From: Marchantia polymorpha subsp. ruderalis
Taxonomy: Eukaryota; Streptophyta; Marchantiopsida; Marchantiales; Marchantiaceae
DNA: 64,000 nucleotides
Direction: 5' to 3'
Assembly: GCA_037833965.1 (NCBI GenBank)
Contig: AP031352.1
Span: forward strand, 29,886,501 to 29,950,500
Below are positions 12,205 to 21,439 of this stretch, piece by piece. Position 1 is the first letter of the stretch. Each line of letters begins with the position of its first letter. The notes beneath the pieces were generated by a model. It made no database searches and had not been told where the DNA came from. It saw only the letters and a program-made list of their open reading frames with translations. A program made the translations under genes and the position numbers.

Positions 12205-15200
12205 CTACGCCCTCGGAGTGAAAGAATCTGATCTTCGATGGAATAACTTCAACTTGTCGTGGTTGACTCGATCGAAGTGACGTCCTCCTAACTCCTTGAT
12301 GTCATAAGTGAAATTTCCCCACACCTTCTCAACTATGAAAGGTCCAAAATACTTAGGAAGAAACTTTTTCCTAGCTCTCTTGTATCTAATTGCATCAAAG
12401 AGCATCACCCAATCACCTTCCTTGAACGGCTTCAAGTTCTGGTTTCCACTTCGTTTGTCGTGATACTTCTTCTGCAACTGTTGAGCCCGCTCCACTCGTA
12501 CCATGGCTAATGCTCGAGCTTCCTCCAACTCCATCAATTGTTGTTGGCGAGACTTGATGGCTTCTGCTCCATTTGATTTCTTCAACCTTTGCTGGATTGT
12601 TGTGAATGTTGTCAAGTCAAACTGTATGGGAAGTTTTGACTCAACTCCATACACCATCCGAAAAGGTGAGTATCCGGTAGATGTCTTCCATGTTGTGCGA
12701 TACTCCCATAAGATAGCATGGAGCCTCTTGTCCCAATTGTGTTTACTCCCGTCCATGTCTGCATCCTTGGCCAACATCATACACAAAGTGTAGTTGGTCC
12801 GCTCCGCCAACCCATTAGCGTTAGGTTTGTAGGAAGTGGTCACTCGAGCCTTGATGGAAAAGTGCTCCAACATGGCTTGAATCATACTTCCCACAAATTC
12901 TCCTCCTCTATCTGATACTAACTCCAATGGACAACCAAATCGAGTAATGATTCTCTCATATAAAAATCTACCAACCTCCTTCTCATTAGTAGATTTAAGT
13001 GGTCTTGCCTCTACCCACTTCGTAAGATAATCTGTAGCTATCACAATGAACTTATTCCCTCGAGGAGTAAGATTCAAAGGACCTACAAAATCTATTCCCC
13101 ACTTTTCAAAAGGACCTAACACTGGTACAGAAATCATAGGAGGGGTTTTCATGGACTTTTTAGCAAAAGCTTGACACACATCACAACTTTTGCAATATTC
13201 CACACAATCCTTAAAAATACCCTTCCAATGATAACCAGCATCAAGAATTTTGAAGGCAGTTACCTTCCCCGCAAAATGTCCTCCACATACTGCACCATCA
13301 TGAAACTCCTTCATGAGTTGTAATGCCTCTCCTCTCCCAACCGCCCTTCGTAGAAGTCCGTCAGCTCCTTGATGAAAAAGTACCTTCTCCATGATCATAT
13401 AAGGTTGACATCTCTTCACTAATGCATTTTTCTCCCTTTGATGCATTCCTTGAGGAAACTCTCCTCTAGAGATGAAATCCCAAATTTCCTTGTACTCCTC
13501 CGGTACTGTTGTCACCGTGTCCATGACTAGCAAGTCCTCATCCGGAAAGGTGTCATCTACTGACTGATCTCCTCCATCATCATATGCTCTCGACATCAAA
13601 TCCGCATTAGCATGCTTCTTTCCAGGTCTATCCTCAATGGTATAATCAAACTCTGCTAGTAGTAGCTTCCATCTAGCTATCCTCCCTTCAGCATTAGGCT
13701 TGTTGAAAATGTATTTCAAAGCCTTATGATCAGTCACTATAGTGAATCTCCCACCCAACAAATAATGTCGAAACTTCTTAAGTGAGAAGATTACAGCTAA
13801 GGCCTCTCTCTCTGTCACTGAGTAATTCTTCTCCGCTTGAACCATTTGTCTACTAGCATAGGCAATTGGATGATCATGCTTTCCATCATCTAATTGACTC
13901 AAGGTGCATCCTACAGCAATATTTGATGCATCTGTGTAGAGAATGAAAGGTTTACCCCAATCCGGTTTCGCCAAAATTGGAGCCGTCACCAACGCCTTCT
14001 TGAGAACTTCGAACGCCTTCTTTGCAGCTTCATCCTTGAAAATGAGTTCGTACTCCACTCCCTTCTTCATGTAATTCGTCAAGGCATGAGCTTTGTTGGA
14101 GAAGGACAAGATGAACCGTCGATAGTACCCCACCATACCAAGGAATTGCCTCAACTTGGTTAAAGTCGCCGGAAAAGGTAACTCCATGATCCGTGTCACC
14201 TTCTCTGGGTCCACCGCTATACCATTCTTGGAGATGATATGCCCCAACAATAGGCCTTCCTCACATCCAAAAATGCATTTTTCTGGATTGAGTGAAGCCT
14301 TAGCTTCCTCCAGCCGTTGAAGTATTTTGATCAAATGATCAAAATGATCCGCTTTCCTCCCGTAAACACAAAAATCATCTATGAAATCCCTTACAAACTT
14401 TCCAATGAAAGGTTCAAACACTCTATTCATGAACCTTTGAAAAGTGGCAGGAGCATTACATAGACCAAACGGCATCACTCTAAAAGCGAAGGTTCCCCAT
14501 GGAGTGGTAAAAGTTGTTTTGAGTTGGTCTTCTAAGGCAATTTGGATTTGGTTATAGCCACTATAACCATCTCCAAAACTATACCACTCATGACCAGCAA
14601 CCTCCTCTAGAATCTCATCTATGAAAGGCAAGGGATAGTAGTCTTTCTTTGTGACAGCATTCAACTTTTTGTAATCTACGCACACTCGTAGCTTACCATT
14701 CTTCTTCTTCACTATCACAATTGGAGACACCCATTCAGAATTTTCTACCTCGTAGATGAAGCCAGCCTCCTTGAGCTTGTCGATCTCCTCCTTCACCACA
14801 AGAGCCGTAGGTGGATTTATTCGGCGTTGCTTTTGCCGAATAGGACGAGCTTTCTCCTCCAACTCGATGCGATGAGTCTCCAACGTCACATGCTTAAGAT
14901 CCTTGTAACTAAAGGCAAAAACATGAATATATTTGCGAAATATATCCAGAAACTTTGCCTTTTCCTCCTTGGTAACCTTGGGACCAAACCTGAGAGTGGA
15001 CAGTCGTCGACACACCTCCTCTTCGCTCATCTCCACTTTGTCAGGATCTTTCTTCACTCCAGGCCTAGGCAACAACTCCATGGCAGCAATGACTTGTACT
15101 TGAACATTATCATCAGAAGAGTACTCTGATGATGTTTCTTGATCAGAAGTTGAGATGTCTGTGTCAACTTCTGAAAAGCTACCACTCTCTTCACTCTCAG

Positions 15201-16977
15201 ATTCCCAATACTCGTCAGTTGGTCTATCTGAGTCAGTGGTGGATTCCCCTCCTCTCGTCAAAGGAACCTTAACTCGATGGTTCTTTGGGCCTATCCTCAA
15301 ATAGCCCTTGTGCCATCGGTCCGTAGTCCTTACCGCCCTCAACCAAGGACGTCCCAACAGCAAGTCGTAGCTAGCTTCCTTGAGAATTTGGAAGGAAAGC
15401 AAAGTTTGCACTCCCCTCACACTAACCACAACTTTGTCTACCACCCCCAGTGGTCTTACCTTCTGTTTGTTGGCCATACCAACAATTATGCTAGAAGGTC
15501 TAGAAGGTTGCATACCCAACTTCTGCATCAACCTCTCAGACATGGCATTCACAGCCGATCCACCATCAACCAACACATCTGATACATCATGTCCATTGAT
15601 CCTCACTTCGATCTTTGAAGCATGTGTACATACCTCCGAAGCAGCCGCATCCACCACCCCAACTCCCACATTGGTCATGTGAGCCTTCCCCTTAGATTTC
15701 CGCTTCTTGGTCCTTGTGGAGATAAGACCTCCTCTTAACTCCTTCCGAATGGCTGGATTCAAGGCAATCAGCTGACCAACTGTTATATTGGCCTTCTGAT
15801 TTCCTACATCCTCCACCACGTCATACTTAGCTTGAGAAGATGAAATGGAAAAGTCATCCATGCCCAACTTCTTCCTTGGTACTCTTGGTTGACTCACTCC
15901 ACTTGACCGTGTACTTCGACTTGGCGTGTCCTCCATGAAAATCGATTCGTCCGCAAATCGGGCCCGCTTCTTCTCATGAGCAAGGATATCCACTTTCGAT
16001 TTTGAGCTCTCCCCTTTCTCAAAAGTGCATTGATGAGGGAATACATCAATGGATGCTACTCCCTTATCCTTGGCTTGTTGCGTGGCCGGTGCATTGTTGT
16101 TGTGCCGAACTCCATCATGTTGTCGAGGGTTAGGACAATTCCTCTGAAAATGAGGACCTCCACAAGAAAAGCAAGAAACCGCAAAGTTTCCTGAAGGTGG
16201 ATTTCCTCTTGGAGGATAATTTCCATACCCCCTAGAGCCTCCTCCTACGTTCTGATTCCTCTTCTCCCACAACTGTACTACATTGATCTTGAGATCTGCT
16301 AGAGTCTCCGTGATAGATTTCAATTCATTTTGAAAATCCACACTAGGATTCGCTATCGTGGATGAAGTAGAAGGGTTTGAAACAATGGTCCTTCCTACAA
16401 CTGGTGGAGCTACTTCTCTAGCCACCAAGCTAGAATCATCATCTTCTAAGCTCTCCTCCATTCTAATAGCAATTCGAATGGCTTCAGCCTTAGAAGAGGG
16501 CTTCTCGTATCTCACCTTACTTCGAATCTCAGGTCTCAAACCTCCAACGAAGTTCTTCATGAGCATCGCCCTTATCCCCACCATTGTAGCATCCACTTCG
16601 TCTCCGCCCTTCCTCAACACCACGTGGAATCTAGATTCCAACTTCTCGGTTCTCTCCACATAGGTCCTCACCTTCTCGTTCTCTCCTTGTTTCAAGAAGG
16701 TGACCTCACACATCAACTTTTCATAACTTTCACTGGGAAGAAAGTTTTCGATCAGGTTCTCCGTTAATGTCTCCCACGTGTCGTCCTCCGAATGCTCCCT
16801 CTTGTACTCCTTGTACCACTTGAGAGCAGAATCCTCCAAGAAATCCGGCAAAAGCATAGCCCACTCGTCCTTCTTCCTCTCATTGTTTCCTATGCAAGCC
16901 CTCTTGAAGTCCCTAACAAAAGCTTCTACATCCTCATTCTCCCTCCCATAAAATACCGGAAGCTTCCCCATTTCCAA
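12205..16977 (-). CDS. gag-pol: G2 Gag-Pol polyprotein
   Basis: Single 1590-codon frame that looks whole. From the N-terminus: a retrotransposon Gag/capsid domain (about residues 10-180, with ALKWYKEYK and ENLIENFLPSE), a CCHC-type knuckle (CFSCGG...NC, about residue 275), an aspartic protease (VLVDGGSAVNAM, about 460), reverse transcriptase (VDYKKLNAVTKKDYYPLPFI; PFGLCNAPATFQRFMN; catalytic FIDDFCVYG), RNase H (LYTDASNIAVG), an HHCC zinc domain and the integrase core (KWGIDFVGP, VSDRGGEF, NGLAERTN). The tail has a GPF-type module (KYFGPFIVEKV). I see no chromodomain and no envelope frame. It is a Ty3/Gypsy order of domains with integrase last. ATG at 16977 is the first in-frame start after the leader. 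Confidence 0.93.
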   Translation of the reverse strand: MEMGKLPVFYGRENEDVEAFVRDFKRACIGNNERKKDEWAMLLPDFLEDSALKWYKEYKREHSEDDTWETLTENLIENFLPSESYEKLMCEVTFLKQGENEKVRTYVERTEKLESRFHVVLRKGGDEVDATMVGIRAMLMKNFVGGLRPEIRSKVRYEKPSSKAEAIRIAIRMEESLEDDDSSLVAREVAPPVVGRTIVSNPSTSSTIANPSVDFQNELKSITETLADLKINVVQLWEKRNQNVGGGSRGYGNYPPRGNPPSGNFAVSCFSCGGPHFQRNCPNPRQHDGVRHNNNAPATQQAKDKGVASIDVFPHQCTFEKGESSKSKVDILAHEKKRARFADESIFMEDTPSRSTRSSGVSQPRVPRKKLGMDDFSISSSQAKYDVVEDVGNQKANITVGQLIALNPAIRKELRGGLISTRTKKRKSKGKAHMTNVGVGVVDAAASEVCTHASKIEVRINGHDVSDVLVDGGSAVNAMSERLMQKLGMQPSRPSSIIVGMANKQKVRPLGVVDKVVVSVRGVQTLLSFQILKEASYDLLLGRPWLRAVRTTDRWHKGYLRIGPKNHRVKVPLTRGGESTTDSDRPTDEYWESESEESGSFSEVDTDISTSDQETSSEYSSDDNVQVQVIAAMELLPRPGVKKDPDKVEMSEEEVCRRLSTLRFGPKVTKEEKAKFLDIFRKYIHVFAFSYKDLKHVTLETHRIELEEKARPIRQKQRRINPPTALVVKEEIDKLKEAGFIYEVENSEWVSPIVIVKKKNGKLRVCVDYKKLNAVTKKDYYPLPFIDEILEEVAGHEWYSFGDGYSGYNQIQIALEDQLKTTFTTPWGTFAFRVMPFGLCNAPATFQRFMNRVFEPFIGKFVRDFIDDFCVYGRKADHFDHLIKILQRLEEAKASLNPEKCIFGCEEGLLLGHIISKNGIAVDPEKVTRIMELPFPATLTKLRQFLGMVGYYRRFILSFSNKAHALTNYMKKGVEYELIFKDEAAKKAFEVLKKALVTAPILAKPDWGKPFILYTDASNIAVGCTLSQLDDGKHDHPIAYASRQMVQAEKNYSVTEREALAVIFSLKKFRHYLLGGRFTIVTDHKALKYIFNKPNAEGRIARWKLLLAEFDYTIEDRPGKKHANADLMSRAYDDGGDQSVDDTFPDEDLLVMDTVTTVPEEYKEIWDFISRGEFPQGMHQREKNALVKRCQPYMIMEKVLFHQGADGLLRRAVGRGEALQLMKEFHDGAVCGGHFAGKVTAFKILDAGYHWKGIFKDCVEYCKSCDVCQAFAKKSMKTPPMISVPVLGPFEKWGIDFVGPLNLTPRGNKFIVIATDYLTKWVEARPLKSTNEKEVGRFLYERIITRFGCPLELVSDRGGEFVGSMIQAMLEHFSIKARVTTSYKPNANGLAERTNYTLCMMLAKDADMDGSKHNWDKRLHAILWEYRTTWKTSTGYSPFRMVYGVESKLPIQFDLTTFTTIQQRLKKSNGAEAIKSRQQQLMELEEARALAMVRVERAQQLQKKYHDKRSGNQNLKPFKEGDWVMLFDAIRYKRARKKFLPKYFGPFIVEKVWGNFTYDIKELGGRHFDRVNHDKLKLFHRRSDSFTPRA

Positions 16978-17192
16978 CTAATTTTTTTTTATTTTTATTT
17001 TTATTGGAAATTTATATGGGGCTTCCTAATACAATATAAACAACACTAACTCCATCCTTGAGTAATTCATCAAAGGAAACACAAAAGGAATTGGTTGTTC
17101 CAAGATAGCCAAAGCTCTCTCCTCTCCTAGGCATACGATGAGTCTTACCCTCATCATCATCTTCTCCATCATTCGAATGATGATCTCCATCT

Positions 17193-17636
17193 TCAGTTGG
17201 AGCTTGAACCCGCTGAGGTCACTTTCTCTGTTTCAGCACTTAGCTTGCCGTCAAACCCTTCCACAAGTGATTCCAGAAGTGCCTTCACTCCGCTGCATTC
17301 GTGTCCCGCTGGTAGCCCAATCACTCCGCAATTGTCACAGAAGGTCGCGCTTTGGGATTCATGTGGCGATGATGGTCCCAAGTGAAGTTTCAAATCTCCC
17401 AAGTTCCTCTTGCTCCTCAATCTTCTATCTTTGTTCCGTAGGGAACAATTGACAACCTTATGGCCCTCCTCTCCACAATAAAAACAAGTTTCACGTTTGA
17501 CTCTTGGAGATTGACTCACTACTCTTTCTTCAAACTCTACCTTGAATTCTCTTGTATTGGAGTCTAAAGACACTATAACATCCAAGCCTTGAGGTACTTT
17601 GGATAACCTAATCTTCCAACCTTCTTGTTCACTCAT
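17193..17636 (-). CDS. G2 upstream small zinc-knuckle frame
   Basis: A 147-codon frame on the element's own strand, between the 5' LTR and gag. It contains a canonical CX2CX4HX4C knuckle (C51, C54, H59, C64; CFYCGEEGHKVVNC) and a second Cys/His cluster (C100, C103, H112, C114) near the C-terminus, with a basic stretch between (RRLRSKR). The frame is separate from gag-pol, and about 215 bp lie between its stop and the gag start. It could be an extra nucleic-acid-binding product or a captured host fragment. I do not recognise it as a standard part of the family. Confidence 0.6.
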   Translation of the reverse strand: MSEQEGWKIRLSKVPQGLDVIVSLDSNTREFKVEFEERVVSQSPRVKRETCFYCGEEGHKVVNCSLRNKDRRLRSKRNLGDLKLHLGPSSPHESQSATFCDNCGVIGLPAGHECSGVKALLESLVEGFDGKLSAETEKVTSAGSSSN

Positions 17637-18292
17637 TTTCCCATAAGACAGAAACCACTCAAAAGACCTCTCCCAGAAACGCTATCTACTTGACGAAAAC
17701 TGTGAATGAAGAAATCAAAAACTTTTGCTTTGTTATCTTGCTTTTGTACCCCCTCAACTTCAAATCATAATAACTTTGTCTCTAGACGTGATCTCTCAGT
17801 GAAATTTTGACTCAAACGTAGCTTATCTTCTAATACACACTCGTACGAAGTTTCAAAGCCTAAATTGAAATACAGAAAAGTAATCAACTCTGTACAAACT
17901 TTCCAGAGAGCAGACTTTTGATACCCGTGAAAACCCCTCAACTTCTAACTCTCATATCTTTTTGTTTACACATGCTCTAGACCTAAAACAAAAACGTAAA
18001 CGTTCTCTATCTTCCAATCTAAAATCAATAAAAACTTTGAAGAAAAACTTCCAAAAATACTTCTTCGGTGTCTAAAATCACTTTTCTCTCAAAAAGACAT
18101 GTTTACGTGAACAAAACATACAAAATCACTTCTAGGCTATCATATGAGACTATGGGATAAACAAAGGGAATTTCGCTCTCAAGCACACTCTCCGCTCTTT
18201 CATTCCCCAATGTTAACACCAAGTGATCCCTCATGGATACTTTCTCTCGAGCTAGAAATCGAATCCTAAACATTCCGCCTTCTAGATTGAGG
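17637..18292 (-). other. G2 5' leader
   Basis: AT-rich leader of about 650 bp between the primer-binding site and the small upstream frame. It holds only short frames; nothing else is recognisable. Confidence 0.6.
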
Positions 18293-18309
18293 TCCCGGCA
18301 ACGGAACCA
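18293..18309 (-). other. G2 primer-binding site
   Basis: On the minus strand TGGTTCCGTTGCCGGGA, beginning TGG as expected for pairing with a tRNA 3' CCA. It lies four bases inside the 5' LTR end. The tRNA species is uncertain; the inner half resembles tRNA-Asp sites. Confidence 0.75.
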
Positions 18310-18313
18310 AAAA

Positions 18314-19172
18314 TGCAACCTCCGGGCTGACTCTCACTCAGGTTTACCTCTGATGGCTTTGTGGTAGCGCATCATGGTTCTAGAAGACTAAGATTCATAC
18401 TCTCACTCATGTCCCAAACACCTTCTCTTACAAACTCTCATGTATCACTCCAACTCACACACAACTCTCCTCACATCACCCTCTTCACATAAATGCAAAC
18501 ACACGTCGATACTCCAAGATACTCAAAAACTTCACTCCTTCATTACTGAAAGAAGTCCTCACACATGACTCTCCAAACTTGCTTGAGAGGTGCTACTCTA
18601 CCTCTCTATTTATACTACTTGAGAAGTTACCATAGTAACATGTGGTAATTTCTCCTAACTTACTTTTACCTAGGTAAGTTTGACTAACCTTCTCTACGTG
18701 GCAACATGCCATTGGCCTACCTAAACCTTCTAGAAGCTTCCGGAATCCAAGGTTGAGGTGGCGACATGCCATTGGAAGCTTTTAAACTTCTACAAGCTTC
18801 CTAGCCACTAAGTCAACATTAGACTTAGTCTAGCCAATCATCTTTCATACATTTAGTCAAACCAATCAAATCCAAGCTTCTAGTCAAATATCTAATCCCT
18901 TGGAATCTAGAACTTTTGTATAAGACAAAATAGAAGTGCTCACTCCTTGTAAAAGACAAAATAGAAGTGCATCACTCCATTCTTCTAGAACTCCGCTAAT
19001 TACTCCGCCAACTATAGACATTGTAGCTAAACTTAGTCATGACTAGATAAACTTAGTTATAACTAACTAGTTTAGTCATAACTAGCTAGTCTTAGCTATG
19101 CCTTGGCTAATCATCCTTATTCCCTTGACCACTTCTAAGACTTAGTACATATGTGCAACACCCGGTCTTACA
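18314..19172 (-). repeat. G2 5' LTR
   Basis: 859 bp, near-identical to 11323-12181. It is the 5' LTR in element orientation and holds the likely promoter (TATA at 18607-18614 on the minus strand). Confidence 0.95.
18607..18614 (-). promoter_or_regulatory. G2 TATA box
   Basis: TATAAATA on the minus strand inside the 5' LTR. Transcription would start about 30 bp to the left, leaving a plausible R-U5 before the primer-binding site. The same motif is at 11616-11623 in the other LTR. Confidence 0.55.
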
Positions 19173-20195
19173 GCACGCGTCAAGGCAGAAGGAGATTGGC
19201 CGAAGGGCGGTACGAACAAGTGTACCGCGCAAGGCGGAAAACTCGCCTTCGGCGCTACGCCCCCATGTCCGGAGGGTGACACGCTCGCGGAGTTCAAATC
19301 CGCCAATTCGAGCGTGAGAGTTTAATCGACGACGGCGGAGCGTGAAGCCGCGCGTGAGAGCGAAGACCGTTCCAGCGTACAGCCGGCGCGGCCATCAAGT
19401 GAGACGTTCTTCACGACCAAGAGCCGACCATGACCTTCGACCGGGCGGCGGAGAGCGTCCCATTCTTGAATTCGCGATTCCAATCTCTTGTGCGCGCTGC
19501 GCGCATCCATCTGCTGGCTGCGGACCATTCTCGTCGTCGTCGCACAGGAGATTTCTTGTTGATTGAGGGAGAAGTGAGTGCGCGCGATTTGGAATTGAGA
19601 GCGATTAGAGTTTGCCGAGAGAGAAAGAAACGCGGACAGTGCGGAAGTAGAATGAGCGGGCGAGCGAACCCCAGGAACGCAATGACGAGACCGAGCAGAT
19701 TGCGGATGGTGCCACTTCGCCTACCGCAGAACGGGCTGCGCGCTTTCGAAGAGCGCTTAATAGCAAGAAAGCTCGATTTCTTGCTATGGGGATGGAATTA
19801 CATCTGCGCGAATATGGTGCGCGAGTGGCTAGAGCCACAGGGACCACCCTCGCGCGGATTGCGTCCGCATGTTGACCGGTGGACAGTCCAAGATTGGGCG
19901 CAGGCGTTGGGAAGATGTGCTGGCATGCCAGGGCATCTCCTTTTCGACAGCGAGAGCATCAAGGTGACCAAGCAAGAAGAAACGCAATTTGTGGAGCTGT
20001 TCAAGACCGGGAGGTCTACCAAGAATGGGTACAGGACCCGTGATTACAAAGATCAATTTCGCCGGACTTTGTCCGCGGCGCTGATGCAATTACTGCAGCC
20101 GCACCGCGCCTGCTACATCACATTGTGGCAGGTCTCTTTTGTGGAGTGCGTCATCGAGGGAACTCCAATTCACTGGGCGAGCATCCTGCACAGGG
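19173..20195 (+). mobile_element. LTR0, family A LTR, continuation after G2
   Basis: Continues the LTR0 sequence exactly where G2 interrupted it, including the second GCAC copy. It ends at 20195, where the terminal TGTGGTACCCC of LTR1 begins inside the U3 frame. Sites near 19211 (GAAGGGCGG), 19430 (GAGCCGACC) and 19555 (CACAGGAG) agree with LTR3 and differ from LTR1 and LTR2. Confidence 0.88.
19430..20195 (+). pseudogene. U3 protein frame of LTR0, N-terminal part only
   Basis: About the first 255 codons of the family A U3 protein, through the conserved N-terminal domain. The rest is lost because another family A LTR was inserted here and the remainder of LTR0 is not seen downstream. Confidence 0.8.
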
Positions 20196-21439
20196 TGTGG
20201 TACCCCACTTTTGGCAATTTTGAGGAAATTAAAACATTTTTGGAAAACTGTACCCCGGCAGCATTGTAAATAGCCTTCGGTACATCAAAACAGAGTGAAT
20301 CCGGAAGATCGCGGGGATTCTCGAGGGATCTTGTAGAATCTGGGATTTGGGGTGCAGTAGTAAGGTCAGGCACCACCCTCCCTGCGAGCTCCGCAGTTAG
20401 GATCTCTACGGCGCAAGGCGCAAAACCCGCCTTCGGAGGTTGCGTCCGCGGCTGTAGGGAAACCCTCGTAATTAGGTAACCCTCGGGCGCCTTGACCAAG
20501 TTTGGATCCCGGTGGAAAGAGCTCGACGCGCTGATTCCAACGAGCCCAAGAACGCTTGGAACGGACGAGGACTTAGGGAGTTATCGCTACTGGAAGAAAC
20601 GGAGGCGGTCGCCCCCGGCGGAAGGATTTCGCCACCGGCGCGAATTCCGCCTGCGCGGAAGGGGGATTCAAGTTTTGTCCTATGCGCGGACGAAGGCGTT
20701 CGCCTGTGCACAGGCGAAGTAGGGTTAGGGAAGGCGCGAAGTCCGCCTACGCACAGGCGTTCGCCTGTGCACAGGCACTTCGGCGTCGGCGGGAGATCCG
20801 CCTTGGGCCCTAGAAATGCGCCTTGTGAGGTAGAAAGTGTACGGCGCCTTCCGCGCCAGCGCAGCGCAGCGTACGTCGGAAGACCGCCAGAGTAATCCAA
20901 TCGGTACGGACCATGCGGACGGCACGGGTGGATGCGCTCTTGGACGGACGGAGTTGCGGCGGCGGAAGCGCCGACGGAGAGACAAGGAACGGACAAACTG
21001 GACGGAGACGGCTGACCACGGTCAACGCCTTCCGCGCCAGCGCAGCGCCGCGGACGGAATTCGCCTGCGCACAGGCGAACGCCTGTGCACAGGAGGATGT
21101 TCAGGTTCCGCGCCGGCGGAGAATCCGCCGAGGCCCCTGCCTGCGCACAGGCAGGAGTTGAATTTTTGTCCGACATGCGGACGCACGCGTCAAGGCAGAA
21201 GGAGATTGGCCGAGGGGCGGTACGAACAAGTGTACCGCGCAAGGCGGAAAACTCGCCTTCGGCGCTACGCCCCCATGTCCGGAGGGTGACACGCTCGCGG
21301 AGTTCAAATCCGCCAATTCGAGCGTGAGAGTTTAATCGACGACGGCGGAGCGTGAAGCCGCGCGTGAGAGCGAAGACCGTTCCAGCGTACAGCCGGCGCG
21401 GCCATCAAGTGAGACGTTCTTCACGACCAAGAGACGACC
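20196..21439 (+). other. Non-coding U3 of LTR1, rich in GC palindromes
   Basis: 1.24 kb before the U3 ATG. It contains many short inverted repeats: TTCGCCTGTGCACAGGCGAA (20699-20718, a perfect 20-bp palindrome), further GCCTGTGCACAGGC and GCCTGCGCACAGGC copies near 20760, 21062 and 21140, and GCCTTCGGC-type hairpins. The stop-poor GC-rich composition opens long frames on both strands here; I regard these as shadows. It may hold a promoter for the U3 frame but no TATA is evident. Confidence 0.7.

Larger units (their letters stand above)
11323..19172 (-). mobile_element. G2, complete young Ty3/Gypsy element inserted in LTR0
   Basis: This 7.85-kb element lies on the minus strand with two 859-bp LTRs that differ, as far as I can see, at about one base. 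It has a primer-binding site, a polypurine tract, one long gag-pol frame and an extra upstream frame. The flanks are GCAC at 11319-11322 and 19173-19176, and removing the element restores the LTR0 sequence found in LTR1-3 (GGACGCACGCGTC), so the 4-bp target duplication is secure. It looks whole. The near-identity of its LTRs makes it one of the youngest insertions here. It is unrelated in LTR sequence to families A and B. Confidence 0.95.

Noticed and set aside
20472-21242. Long minus-strand frame (256 codons) in non-coding U3, with counterparts in other A LTRs
   Set aside because: Its length varies widely among copies. The region is made of GC palindromes that rarely form stops on either strand, and the predicted peptide is low-complexity Arg/Cys/Ala repeats without a domain.
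21293-21324. tRNA-like B-box (GTTCAAATCC) within an inverted repeat CGCTCG...CGAGCG
   Set aside because: There is no A box, acceptor stem or anticodon arm at the right distance. It is one of many small hairpins in U3.
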